A stretch of DNA of 64,000 bases from Codonopsis lanceolata (GCA_013146195.2 CM028378.1:11151350-11215349); one strand, 5' to 3'; numbered from the stretch's first letter, positions 9,409 through 21,823 are shown. Notes: generated by a model from the sequence alone, not told the origin. Made by a program: numbers and translations.

Positions 9409-11990
9409 ATGCCCATGGCTCTCGCCGATCAACTTGCGATCGGTGGTGGTGGTGCTGCTGCTTCTTCTTGTGATTCGAGGTACTCACTTAATTCTATGCA
9501 TTTTTAATCATCATCATCATCATCAAACTGTTTGTGGAGTAGTTTCAAGAATAGGAAATGTGTTTTCTTCACCTGCTTCTTGATAAGAGAAGTTGGGCTG
9601 TTTGATTTATTTTCTTATATGTCTAGATTGTTTCTTATGGGGATGAAAGGAAATGGAGATTAGATATCTGCTTCTTGTGATTTACTCTATCCGTTTTTGT
9701 GATCTAATACTCCTTGTGATTTTAATTTACATATCTGCTCCTTGTGATTTACTCTATCCGTTTCGGGTAAACAATCCAATATTTTACTTTGGGATTTTTG
9801 TTCATTTTAAAAAATTAAGACATAAAAGTGTTAAATTTTTCTTTTTCCTTAAAAAATTGACTCTTTGCCTAAAACGAAAAGGGTATTTTATAACGAGTTT
9901 CAAAACTCATGATTAACTTTTAGTCAATGGTAATTTTGCAAATGCAGGGTCTTGGATCCCTCAAAGCATCCACAAGAATGTTGTTCCCTGTGTATAATGA
10001 TGAGGTATAATTCCCATAGAGTTCAACCTATTTAGTTTTTTATTACCTTTTTAGTCCCAATTGAAGATGTATACTTAATACTTTGACTTCTTTAATCTCA
10101 TGTGAATGCAGATGGAATTAAAAGAATAGCGAATTGATTTTTTTGTTTTATTTTTTGTTTGTGTACACACCAGGGTCTTGCGTAGCTATGAAGTTATCGT
10201 TATTCTCATGTGGGATATAATAATGTCGTTATTCATAACATTTCACCATATATCTATGTAAGTAGTAAATGCCTTTTTGATAGTTGTATTTTGTTATTTT
10301 AAATGCTACAGTCCTTGTAGATTTGGTATTGTCCAAATAGACTTAGTATGAAGGAAAAATGAAATTTGATATAAGCATATAACAGGAATTATCAAATGCT
10401 AAAAGAAGTAGAGGAAACTTTTATATTACATTAAATTCTTTCAACCAACAGATGTTTGGATACTTGCCCATTTATGGGAAAATATAAACACACCCTATTG
10501 TTCCGAAATGGTAGATGTTTTGGCAACATTCTTGATCCACTTTGGAGGCTTACAATCTTCTTTCCATTACATTAGCGATGGAAAAGATGGCAAAATTTCC
10601 CTTTGGCAAGATAAATATGGCCGATCAAAAAAATGACGGATATTCTCAAAATGTATCCGACTGATCAAAAAATTGTGTTGCATTTCATTCTGGCGTTGTG
10701 ACATAGTCTTAATTACCATTTTTCAGCATCATCGATGACGATGAACGAAATTGGCCACAACATCCTCTGACGATCGAGCAGCAATTTGGCAAGGCCATAT
10801 CCCGGTAAGACTATGCTTTGAGGCCTTAAGTTTGATAGTACATTCCCTTCCCACATCTATTTCAAATAGCAAAGTACTACTACCTCATCTGTTCAAAAAT
10901 ATTGTCTGGTTTGATCCGACATACGGGTTAAGGAAAACAATTGACTTGATTATTACTATTGACTTAATGTGCAGTTTCCTTTTTAAGTCATATGTACATG
11001 ACCCATAATAAAGTAGAATTAAAAAGTTAGGGTCCAATGGTAAAAATGATGTTTTAAAAAGGTACGTTTTAAACAAGACAAATATTTTGGGACGGACAAT
11101 AAAAATGAAAGTAGAGTAGGACAATAATTTTAGAACGAGTGGAGTATCTTAGACACATCTAGGAAATTCAATGATCCGTTGTACTAAACATAAGATTGCA
11201 CATCATAATTTATAATGCATCAGAGGATGAGCCCGATACTGCTGGATCGATGAGGAGAACAAGCACTCTTTCAACAATTCTTATGCAAAAAAAAAAAATT
11301 CTTCTCTTACGGTAGCAAATGGTCATAGAATCTACTAATGTATGTATGTCCATCCATATTCTCTTCTCTTTGACAACACAAAAGTTTTGTCTATCTATAT
11401 TTCCATATTTTTGATAGTGCATACGTTCTTCCAGCATCTGGAACGGATGAGAGATTTCGACTAATTTAAGCATGAAGTAAAAAAAATACTAAATTTCCAC
11501 ATTATTCCTGAAGTTTCCACTTGAGTTCTTGCAATCAAAGCCAAATGACTTGGATTTTGTGCTTATGTGAATTACAACTTCTTGATTTGACCACCTAATT
11601 TATCTTGTGGATACGTGAAGCCCATACCATGACATTAACTCCAATTTCGTCCAATGATATTGTACCTTGCTATCTTGCTTCTACTGGGCATTCTCATGCA
11701 TTTTATTTTGCTTCCCACATTTGTGTTGGCAGCAACTCTTTTTGAGGGTAAAGAAAGAGTTTCTTATGGTTTTCATATTACATTTTAATTATAATTGTCC
11801 ATTTCTCTAAGTTCTTTTCATGTCATTGTACTATGATAGGATCATGAAGAGATGGACTATCAAGAAAGCCTTGGGCGGTTCACAGTCAATTTGGGACCAA
11901 CCGGCCAAAGAATAGCATCTCCGTCCCAAATAACAAACATAATCGGCTGCACGAAAAGTCATGCACTCTTCTTCTTTCTAGACACCGCGC
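9409..11990 (+). pseudogene. Unknown gene, copy A: scattered exons, probably broken
   Basis: I do not recognise the product. Exon 1 is 9409-9479 (ATG; MPMALADQLAIGGGGAAA, then SSCDSR) with donor GAG|GTACTC. Exon 2 is 9948-10004 after TGCAG; spliced phase gives DPSKHPQECCSLCIMM, a Cys-rich patch. A third exon-like block at 10174-10260 is homologous to the intact exon 26712-26806 of copy B but carries a stop in that frame. Further exon-like open pieces are 10727-10804 (IIDDDERNWPQHPLTIEQQF, bounded by TTTCAG and GGTAAG), 11217-11289 (EDEPDTAGSMRRTSTLSTIL) and 11840-11970 (YQESLGRFTVNLGPTGQRIA after ATAG). A Stowaway-like MITE (10883-11144) sits in an intron. The promoter, splice signals and a 3' block shared with copy B argue for a real former gene. 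The phase mismatch between exons 2 and 3 and the stop argue that it is now non-functional. Confidence 0.5.
10883..11144. mobile_element. Stowaway-like MITE (intron of gene A)
   Basis: 262 bases flanked by TA on both sides. The ends CTCATCTGTTCAAAAATATT and (reversed) CTCCACTCGTTCTAAAATTA are related. It shares its interior (AAAACAATTGACTTGATTAT, TTTTGGGACGGA) with the MITEs at 23843, 57980 and 58357, so it is one family. Confidence 0.85.
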
Positions 11991-12240
11991 CCATGTTTCC
12001 TTCTTTTCCTCCCTCTTTCTTTTCTAGACAGCTATGCCTGGGATGCATATTCATTACTTTTTTCGCCCCTTTTAGGAAACAATCCAGATAACATGCAATT
12101 TCTGACATTGACTGGAATATCTTACTGTTCCTGGATTGTTTCAATTTCACCGACCACGCTTCAGTTAGTGATCCATGCCTTTCAAGAATATACTCTCTTT
12201 AGACATAGGGACACCAAATGAATCTCTTCCGGACTCTGTG

Positions 12241-12300
12241 ATTGCATTCTCATACCTGTTTGACAGCCCCTCCTAAGCGTTTCAGAATGAGAATGCAAAT
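12241..12300. repeat. Short hairpin, about 12-bp stem
   Basis: ATTGCATTCTCAT at 12241 pairs with ATGAGAATGCAAAT at 12287, with about 33 bases between them. It may be a decayed MITE core; no function is inferred. Confidence 0.55.
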
Positions 12301-12589
12301 TAACCTCCCCAAATATACCAGAATCTTCCAGCATACAAAGATGCCTACCTACAGAGTGTAGGTCTCCTGTAACACTGTTTTACAAATCTTTATTCGTAAG
12401 ACAGAGCCTCACTCTCTCATAGCTCAACCCACCAACACACGATGAATCGGGTAAAAAAGATCCGTTTTACAAAAAATATCCGAGACCGTCTTACCTAAGT
12501 TTTTACCATCTTCAAAACCCAATTTGAAGCAGGCCGGGTGTTAGAGTGCTTTCTATGACCAAAGTAGACCCATTCAGCTGAAGATCTAG

Positions 12590-12725
12590 ACTCTGATTGC
12601 ATGCACTCTCTATTGTACACAACCCAACATGTATACTCTATTGTACACATTGTATCTAATTAGCTGGATAAATATGAATTAAATTGCTGGTATTTCTTGA
12701 TTTTTCTGATTGTTATAAATGCTCC
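12590..12725 (+). other. 3' UTR-like block of gene A, shared with gene B
   Basis: The stretch with TGTATCTAATTAGCTGGATA and TTTCTTGATTTTTCTGATTG matches 28010-28110 (TGTATCTAACTAAATGGATA, TTTCTTGAGTTTTGTGATTG) in order and spacing. It lies downstream of both exon sets, as expected for a shared 3' end. Confidence 0.6.
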
Positions 12726-13252
12726 GATTTTTATTAGCTCTGATTGCGTGCCACTTATGCTTAATATGACACTCTGCGGGTAAAGAATCGATATTTTATG
12801 GATTACCTTGTGCTTATCGGGTGCCACTTATGCTTAATATGACTTATCCTAATGATATAATCCGTCTCTTCTCGGCAAATTAAGAATCCATATTTTGGAA
12901 TCTTTTATTTTAAGAGTCTAGTTTAAAAAAATTATGTTTATAATCTCTATTATATTTATATTTTATCCTTCATATTTGATATTAACATATTAATTTTTTC
13001 GTAATTATGACTAACTTTAATACTAGTTAGTTAGATTTTTCAAACACCGACTATTTGAGTGAAACAGAGGGTGTATTAAATAATTTACATCACGTTTATT
13101 ATACAATCCATGATTCTGTTTGATCCAAAATAAAATACTCTTTTCTCTCTGGGGTAGTATATTTACTATCACAAATTCTAGATTTACATCAAATATTTTA
13201 TATCAAAGTGTACAAAATGTGACCTGGCGAGTAATCCTATAGTTACAACTAA

Positions 13253-14049
13253 GAGCATCCACAGTGGTTCCCATTATTAACACCCTAAAACCCTTTTTAA
13301 GGTTTTTTTACCACACTTAAGCGCACAGTGGACACCCTATCAATCACCCTATCCCTAAAAAAAGCTAATTCTCCCCCAACTTATTGGGTGAGTTTTAGCC
13401 GGCCTCCATTCATCTCTATCTTCTCTCTCTCCCACATATCTCCTTCTCCATTGGACTTCTTCCTAGTATTCGTTTCCTTTCAAAAAATTTGTTCCAAAAT
13501 TTAAAGAAGGCGTCAAAAACTGAAATTTTTTTGGCTTGATCAGAGCATCCAGTTTTTGGCTAAAATTTTGATGTATTAGAGTGAAGAGCCTATGAATTAA
13601 ATAAACAACTCAACTCACATCATCCCTTTGATGATGATATGCTTTCCCATTTTTTCCATTTTCTTTTTCAATTAATTTAGTGTATTTTTTACAGTATCAT
13701 TTCCCTTTTTTTATTATTTATAACTTAAAATTATGGGTATATTGATAATATTAAAAAGTGTGGAAAAACTTTATTTAAATAAAAATAATTGATATAATCA
13801 AAACATATAATATAATTTTCATAAAATATAAAATTTAAATGTATAAATATTTTATTTCAATTGCGGTAAGAAAATAAAAAAATAAAAAATAGAAATATTT
13901 TGATAATTAGGTTTGTTAGTTAAGATGTCACCAATTCAAAGGATTATATAGAGGGTGCTCATTGGAGTTGAAACTTTTTTAAAAGACCTCTAAAAAGATT
14001 TAGGGGGTTATATAAAGGATGTTTTAGGGTGCAACCATTGTGGATGCTC
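13253..14049. mobile_element. Tourist/PIF-Harbinger-like element (797 bp)
   Basis: Terminal inverted repeats GAGCATCCACAGTGG and (reversed) GAGCATCCACAATGG, flanked by a TAA target duplication at 13250-13252 and 14050-14052. The subterminal parts (ACACCCTAAAACCC against the reverse of TTTTAGGGTGC) also pair. No transposase frame. The TAA duplication points to PIF/Harbinger; a hAT origin is less likely. Confidence 0.8.
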
Positions 14050-14590
14050 TAAAGTATCAAATAAAAAAAAGATTCCAACTTTCAAATTAACCAATTAATC
14101 AAATGTTGTAAACACAAAGATTATGAAATATAATTAATGGTAGGTTGTAAAATATAACGTGACAATAATATTCATCACACACACTTTATCTTATTAATTA
14201 TGTACTCATTAGTTAATAATAGTTTTAAATAGAGAGATATGTTAGGAAGAATTATAAAAAATTTGCACACCAAAAGTTTTTAGGAACTTTAGTTGCGATA
14301 TCTCAAAATAAAAAATATGAATATTTATCCAGAACCGAGGGAGTAGTATACATTATATTTATAGAATCTCTGATAAACATAAAATATTGAAAAACGTTTT
14401 GGTATAAATTCAAGGAAAAATTACAAGCCGGTACATTTTTTAAAATGTATTTTCAAATCAATCCAGTCATTTTTGAAACATATCTTTTAGATACATTTTT
14501 GAGATAAAAGGACATTACTACCCCATTTGTCTTTAACTGCTTTGTTGTTCATCCATCCTTTCTCTCTCACACATATTACTCCCCGTAACT

Positions 14591-14881
14591 TCTCTCTCTC
14601 TCTCTCTCTCTCTCATCGTTCTGCGTTCTTTTGCCGCCGCCATCAATCTTTCCGCCGACGATTCCCTGTTCTCCCCAAAATTCCCCGATCATTATTCCCA
14701 AAACACCGACGATGACGTCCAATTCATACGCTGTGTCAATAAACACGGAGGCGGTGAGTCCCACCCAGGTATTTTCATAACCGAGCTCGGCGAGACCTCG
14801 ACTCGAATAGTTCCCCAACAATGTCCCGACGCTTGTGTGCAAAATCTGCTGGAGCCGACGCCGCACACCGCCGCATTCTAA
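14591..14881 (+). pseudogene. Captured host-gene fragment, unidentified
   Basis: Open plus-strand frame of about 95 codons without an internal ATG-defined start, ending in TAA at 14879-14881. It includes INLSADDSLFSPKFPDHYSQ, FIRCVNKHGGG and GIFITELGE, which reads like real protein rather than chance sequence. A CT microsatellite (14591-14614) and upstream pyrimidine-rich DNA resemble a plant 5' UTR followed by a first exon. The family is not recognised. It lies wholly inside the MULE at 14414-15673, so capture from a donor gene elsewhere is the likely origin. Confidence 0.5.
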
Positions 14882-15278
14882 AAACCATCGGCCGATCTCG
14901 TTGTTGATTTACCATTACGCCGAACCTGGTCTTGTAAAGTACGAGCAGTGAGCGAGATCACGAACCTTGGTGACGAAGACGACTGAGGACTCGGCCTCGA
15001 GATGCAGCAGCGGCGATCGTCGCAGATGAATTGATGATGAAGACGACGGAGGACTCGGACTTGATGCTCTTTGGCAACGATCAAACCCTCTTTCCCCAAA
15101 CCTTTCTTCCTTCTCCATATCGATAAGCTAGGGCTCGATGATGATGATGAGCTCTGATTGATTTAAGTATCTAATTGTGTGTATAACGATGAAATGGAAA
15201 TTGATGTATTTTTTTCCTTGATTCCATTCAATTGTGTTTGTTATCTATTTATCATTTTGATTTTAAAATTTGAAGGTT

Positions 15279-15545
15279 CTGATGCCAGGCATCAGATTGA
15301 TTTTTGGCATCAGGTTGATTTCTGATGTCAGGCATCAGATTTATTTTTGGCATCAGGTTGATTTCTGATGCCTGGCATCAGGTTGATTTCTGATGCCTGG
15401 CATCAGGTTGATTTTGACATCATGTTGATTTCTGATGCCTGGCATCAGGTTGATTTTGGCATCAGGTTGATTTCTGATGCCTGACATCAGATTTATTTTG
15501 GCATCAGGTTGATTTCTGATGCCTGACATCAGATTGATTTTTTGG
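15279..15545 (+). repeat. Palindromic minisatellite
   Basis: About a dozen tandem units of two kinds. A long unit of about 25 bases contains TGATGCCTGGCATCA, itself a near-perfect palindrome. A short unit of about 17 bases contains TTGGCATCAGGTTGATTT. The units alternate in no strict order. Confidence 0.9.
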
Positions 15546-15753
15546 CATAAGAGTTTTCATTAATGACATTTTTATCATTTGGCAAGCAATTTGTAGTTAC
15601 ATGAAATGTCCAAAAAATTGATGGTTCTAGATGAAAACATGTTTTCAAAATTGTACCCACTTGAAATTCCTCCTAAATTCAAGTTATTGGATCTTTAGTA
15701 ATCAGTATAAATAATTGAATTCAACCGTTTGGGACATCAACTCTATTGACAAC

Positions 15754-17098
15754 TGTTAGAAAATTGGAGGCCCAAAATTCAGTTAATAGTGGCAGCATTT
15801 TCTATTCTCCCCAAGCCCAATCACTTGACCCATTACTCCAGTGTAGGCTGTAGCCCGCAGCCCCTTGTTTGTGAATTCAAAGGTGGACCGGTTGACAGCT
15901 CATCCTCATTTATCCCATTTGTTGTAAGTTGTAACCGTCTTTTGTCCCTTTGCATTTGCTGTCCATTCAGCCGCCCCATATAATCATTTGCTGCCTTTCG
16001 TCATTTGCTTGGTAAGGGGATTCAGAAAGAGCAGCGTGGGTGTAGCGTGGGTGTGCGTATATTGTCGGTGCAGGGAAGAGATTCAGAGAGTGGGGTAGGC
16101 TGTGAGCAGTGACCAGTGAGCAGTGATCTCACAGAGAGAGGAGAGAGAGAGAGAAACTGAGTTAGATCCCCCATTAAATCCCAATTTTTTTTCCTCTTAA
16201 GGAAGGCATGGGAAGGGATCGAACCTGAGACTTCACACTTTGTAAAATCCCGATTCATCTCAGTCATGTACCAGAAATCCTCGATAGATTTCTTCCTCCT
16301 TCACCCTTGTTCTCTGTGAGCTGTGAGTGGTGAGCGACGGTGGTGGTGAGTCCTTTGTGAGGTCTGTTCCGTCCGAGTGGAGGGTGACAATGGTGGTGAG
16401 CTCTTTGTGAGTTCTGTTCCGCCTTGTGAGTACTGAGAGGTTGAGTGGTCTGGTTGGGTTTTGGGCGTCTTCCTTGGGTTCTGATCAGTAAGTGTCTTCT
16501 CTGGGTTTTGATCAGTGAACCCTCTGTTCTTCTTCTCTGTTTGTCTCTGTTCTTGGTTGCTCGGTTGCCAGAGCTTGGGGTCGAGTCTTTGTGTGCTTTT
16601 GACCTTGGTTTGCGCTGGGCTGGTTCCTTTGGACTCAGTGGATATGGTCGGTGAAAGGGTGTCTGAGCCGAATAGGGTGTAGCCGAGGTCTTTGTGACCG
16701 GTTACGGCGAGTCGCGTTTTTTGGAACACGGCGTTTAGTCACTCTCTCCTTCGTTGCTTCAGTTTTATACTTTCTTTTGCTATTATCTGTGATACTAACA
16801 CTCTGTTTTGCAGCTCTGTCTCTTTTGCGATTAATCCCACAGTGTACTTCATTTCTGTTCTTCCGTAACAGATTGGTGGAAATACTGGATTGTGATTATC
16901 AGATTATTTACTGTTTTAGACCCCTCGGTGATTAAATGTTATTCCCTCCCCGGTTTGTAATCGATAGTGAGGTTGATTAGTTATTTTGTAATAACTAGTG
17001 TTATCCGCTTTATTTAATATTGGGTCTGTATTTAATCTGATTGCTCCGATTCTTGTATTGAGACTGTTCCTGGCTAAGTGCAGTGGTACAATTACACA
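15754..17098 (+). repeat. Probable solo LTR (1.35 kb)
   Basis: Begins TGTTAGAAAATTGG and ends GGTACAATTACACA (TG...CA). It is flanked by ACAAC at 15749-15753 and 17099-17103. The interior is GC-richer than its flanks, with local duplications (GTGAGTCCTTTGTGAG and GTGAGCTCTTTGTGAG near 16345-16410) and no long conserved frame. The right flank is an ACA/CAAC-rich run, so the 5-bp match could be chance. The strand is assigned only by convention. Confidence 0.5.
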
Positions 17099-17446
17099 AC
17101 AACAACTAGTTTTGACATGTATCTTTTGTAATTAAATTATATTTAAATAAAATAAAACCAAAATTAAAGTCTATATAAGAATGATTTTCAACTACTAAAA
17201 TTGGGAGGATTTAGGATGGACTTCACTATTTATATTGTATGTATTATCCGGGTTTCAAAATTAAATATTTGGATGTTTAATGTAACTAACAATATAAGTG
17301 TAGTAAAATATGTGGAGATAACTTTTCATATTTTTTTTAAAAGAGCATATTTTCAACGCAGAGACAACTATTTATTTATAAAGATTACTTTCCATATTTG
17401 GTAAGAGGATTTAGACGAAAAATTACTATATTTGGCTGTGTTAAAA

Positions 17447-18296
<850 letters not shown>

Positions 18297-18304
18297 TTTA
18301 CACT

Positions 18305-19603
18305 AGGCTTAAATCACAAATTGGTCACCCTACTTTCCAACTTTTTGCATTTTTGCAATATGATCACTCTACTATTTTTTTATCAATTTAGTGACTATAC
18401 TTGGCAAATCAAGTCAATAAGGTCACTGAGGATTATTTCCGTTAGTTAGATGGACGGAACTGTATGAAATGACCAAAATGCCCTTACTAATATTAAGAGT
18501 TTTTAGTTTAAAATGTTAATAGTTAAGGGGTTAAACTAAAAAATTAAATTATTAATATTTAATTTATATTCCCAATATATATATAAATATATATATATAT
18601 AATCCCTAATTGTAGACCTCCAGCCTCCACGACATCCAACGGCCAGCGGCCTCTTTCTTGCTCCATCTCCGGCCAAATCCGTCGTTGCTCCATTGCCGAC
18701 CCCCCTCATCCGCTATCATCTCGGCAGGTTTCTCAATCATCTCTCATCTCTTCATCTCCCATCTCTCTCTCTCTTCCTTCTACAACCCAGATCCAGAACA
18801 AATCTCGGTTCTAAGCGCTCCATCATCATCGCCTGCGAAACCGGCTTCGCCATCCACCATAACAATTGGTGGAAACTCATTGGCCAGTACGATTTCCTCC
18901 TCACTCACCACTCGCGGCCGTTGAAATGCTCAAGGAAGCAAAAGCGGCTTTGTCGAAGAGATGAAAAAGCGACGATGATGCGAAGATCTCCTGCTCGAAC
19001 CGACCAGCGGCGCATCCAACACCGACGCGAAAGCGAAGCCCGGTTGCCCACTGCGCCAATGTCGATCTTCGCAAAAAGAGCGTCGGATTCGGCCGGGCTG
19101 GGAGCTGGGAGGGGAGGAGACTACTATCTTTGGAATCGAATCGAGAATTGGACGGATCGAGGCTGCCGTTCTGCCGTTACGCACAGGACCTTGGGTTGGG
19201 GAGTCGCCGTCGGTCTTCGAGTCGGCGCGCCGTCGGCGATCGGCGATCTAGATTCTCGGGCGTGGTGAGGGTGAGAGGGTGAGGACGCCGCCGGGCCTGG
19301 CGAAGTGTGTGAGACGTGAGACCAATTTTTCGAATTCTGTTTTTGGCTTTGACTTTAAGCCTTTCCAAATTTGTACAAAAAAATTTTAAAAAGTCAAAAT
19401 TGGATTAAAAAAGAGGATCCAATTGCATTAAGTGGGGGTATTTTCGGGTTTTTATAATTTAAAATAGTTTTTCATCCAAAAAATTGGATGGAGTGATGAA
19501 CGTGAAAATAAAGCCAAGTATAATGATGAAATAGAAAAAAAATAGTAGAGTGATCATATTGCAAAAAGATGGAAAGTAGGGTGACCAATTTGTGATTTAA
19601 GCC
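18305..19603. mobile_element. Gene-fragment-carrying TIR element (GGCTTAAATC family)
   Basis: The ends AGGCTTAAATCACAAATTGG and (reversed) GGCTTAAATCACAAATTGGT are nearly identical, and the inverted similarity runs more than 90 bases (GATCACTCTACTATTTTTTT on both arms). The flanks TTTACACT (18297-18304) and TTTTCACT (19604-19611) differ at one position, an 8-bp target duplication. The middle (about 18615-19320) is GC-rich and quite unlike the arms, with a 191-codon plus frame from 18693 that I do not recognise; it looks like captured 5' UTR and exon sequence. No transposase. An 8-bp duplication fits hAT; long TIRs and capture fit MULE; the class is left open. Confidence 0.75.
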
Positions 19604-19764
19604 TTTTCACTATAATCAATCAATTTTTATTAATTTGTGTGTGTAATTATCAAAGACTCTATTTTAAATAAGGTAGGATCATAATCCACCATGGAAACTA
19701 TGCCAAGTTGCCAACCATGCTCTACACCTCAAACGAGAGTTATGCACCATTTTTAATATTGCTA

Positions 19765-20345
19765 AATACTTTTTGAGACAAAACGTTTTATTAATAGGTG
19801 TCTTAGAGCACATGTTAACTTTTGGTTTTTAACACAGATTATTGCAGCTCAACAAATATTAAATTTTTTATAATTTAAAGTAGAAGTAATACTCCTAACA
19901 AAAGTATAATAACAAAAATGAACTTTTTTTCTTCTAAAATACAACTTGAAATAATTAACTAAAAAACATACTGATAGCGAAATCAATATTGTAATTAAAT
20001 AACCGTTTAAGATGTAAATTTGTTTCCAATTTCCAATCAACAATAGGTAAATTTTTAAGGCGACACATACATCACAAACAATGCATTTATCAATTTTAAA
20101 AAGAATTTACTTGCAAAAATGCTCTAATGTGATCAATTTACGAATATTAATTCGTATGATAGAGTTTCATTCTCTCACGGTATAACCCAGCAATACACGA
20201 TGGATCAAGTTAAAAGATTCGTCGTACAGAAAATATTTGTAAGTCAGTCTTTTTTAAGTTTGGTAAAACCCATATTTGGGCCACCCAACGTTTCAAAAAC
20301 TTGTAATGTGACCACCGAAAGTTTAAAATTGTTATTCGTGCCACT
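19765..20345 (+). repeat. Dispersed repeat family R, copy 2
   Basis: Carries the family marker blocks in order. The part 19880-20245 is almost identical to 23141-23510, much closer than to copy 1, so copies 2 and 4 share a recent duplication. It ends in the TTTGGTAAAACCCATATTTG arm seen in the foldback at 7432. Confidence 0.8.
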
Positions 20346-20550
20346 GTACATTAGTTAGGATAAAAAATAACTCATTTTTTGGATGGACGCTAGATTTAAC
20401 CGATAAGTTATGTCAAATATCTATTTTACCCTTCTAAATCCAAAGGGGTCTTACTGAAAATAATAATTACATATGCCATTTGAATAAAAAGAAAGGTTCA
20501 AAGTATAATTAAAAAGAAAACTAAACAACACATGATTGACTACAGCTGCC

Positions 20551-20889
20551 TAGAGCTGTCAAAATGGGGTGGGCCCGTTGGGTTAGCCCGCCCCGCCACC
20601 TAAAAGAGGTGGGTTGGGTTGGTATTTCTTAGGCACGCCACTTTTTTGGGTTGGCCCGCCCCGTCCCGCCAAATGACGGGTTGAAGTGGGTTTTGGGTTG
20701 GTTCGCCTAGAGGTGTCAAAAAGGCTTGGGCCCGTTGGGCTAACCCGCCCCGCCACCTAAAAGTGGTGGGTTTGGTTGGTAATTCTTAGGCCCGCCATAT
20801 TTTTGGGCTGGCCCGCCCCGCCCCGCCAAATGGCGGGTTGAAGTGGGTTGTGGGTGGGCTCGCCCCGCCAACCCATTTTGACAACTCTA
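20551..20889. mobile_element. hAT MITE with perfect 8-bp target duplication
   Basis: The TIRs TAGAGCTGTCAAAATGGGGT and (reversed) TAGAGTTGTCAAAATGGGTT are flanked by CAGCTGCC on both sides (20543-20550 and 20890-20897). The interior is a direct duplication of about 156 bases, rich in CCCGCCCCGCC and GGGTTGG, with the second unit starting near 20709. Non-coding. Confidence 0.9.
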
Positions 20890-20939
20890 CAGCTGCCGCC
20901 CCGCGCCCTCCTCCCACGACCCCATCCATCTTCGTCTTC

Positions 20940-21330
20940 CTCTTTTCTTAAGTTACATTTAATGACAAAATAATATAATATACTACTATTGACCATTATA
21001 ACAAGAAAATAGCTACGTATAATCGCAAAATGATATAATGGACTACTATAGATCATTATAAAATGAAAATACGTTACATCTAGTGCCGAAATGGTGTAAT
21101 ACATTACCATGTACCATTATAACATGAAAATATTTTACGTCTAATGGCGAAAAGGTATAATGGACTACTATCGACCAATTAACATGAAAATACGTTACGT
21201 CTAATGAAAAGATGTTATAATATACACTACTATGAACCATTAAAACATGAAAATATTTTAAGTATAATGGAGACATGGTATAATACAGACCATTAATAAC
21301 ATGAAAATATAATAATATGTAATAATACGT
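20940..21330. repeat. Degenerate tandem repeat, about 60-bp period
   Basis: Six imperfect units built on ACGTTACGTCTAATG, ATATAATGGACTACTAT and CCATTATAACATGAAAATA. No coding signal; the reading frames across it are artefacts. Confidence 0.7.
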
Positions 21331-21394
21331 TACGTTATTGGTGGGTACTGCGGGCTGTACGGGCTTATGGACTGCGATGCTCACCCCTAACCGA

Positions 21395-21823
21395 CACATA
21401 CATCGCAAATAATGTTTTTATCAATTTTAAAGTGAATTCGCTTGCAAAATGCTCTAATGTGATCAATTTACGGATATTAATTCGCATGATGTAACATCAC
21501 TCTCACAGTATAACCCACCAATACATGATAGATCAAGTCAAAAAGATTCGTCGTACAAAAAATATTTGTAAGTCAGTCTTTCTTAAGTTTGGTAAAACGC
21601 ATATTTGGGTCACCAAACTTTTTAAAAACTTGTAATGCGACCACTGAAAGTTTAAAATTGTTATTCTTGTCACTGTATATTAGTTAGGCCGGATGCAAAT
21701 TAACCCATTTTTGGATTAAAATAAGAGTGAGCTTTCGTAAATTCAATAATGAGCGAGATAAGAGTGAGAGATATGGGGTGGGGTGGGTCAAGATGTGGAT
21801 GAGGGTGGGTTGGTTATATAGAC
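21395..21823 (+). repeat. Dispersed repeat family R, copy 3 (left part)
   Basis: Marker blocks from ATCGCAAATAATG through the TTTGGTAAAACGCATATTTG arm. The hAT element at 21824-23032 interrupts it; the remainder resumes at 23041 (GTTGAAGATGAAGTGAA, as in copy 1 at 7523). Confidence 0.75.

Larger units (their letters stand above)
14414..15673. mobile_element. Pack-MULE carrying a captured GC-rich fragment
   Basis: The ends GGAAAAATTACAAGCCGGTA and (reversed) GGAGGAATTTCAAGTGGGTA form diverged TIRs that continue for about 100 bases. A perfect 9-bp target duplication, TAAATTCAA, flanks them at 14405-14413 and 15674-15682, the hallmark length for MULEs. The interior changes abruptly from AT-rich arms to a GC-rich segment with an open reading frame (14591-14881), then a palindromic minisatellite (15279-15545). 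No transposase is present, so it is non-autonomous. Confidence 0.82.

Noticed and set aside
12852..13076. Another Stowaway-like MITE
   Set aside because: One end (ACAGAGGGTGTA) fits but the opposite end does not pair convincingly.
16214..16230. B-box-like GGTTCGATCCC on the minus strand
   Set aside because: No matching A box or tRNA fold at proper spacing; too weak to call a SINE or tRNA.
16022..16729. Several open frames in 15.8-16.9 kb
   Set aside because: GC-rich interior of a probable LTR with local duplications; no family features or splice pattern.
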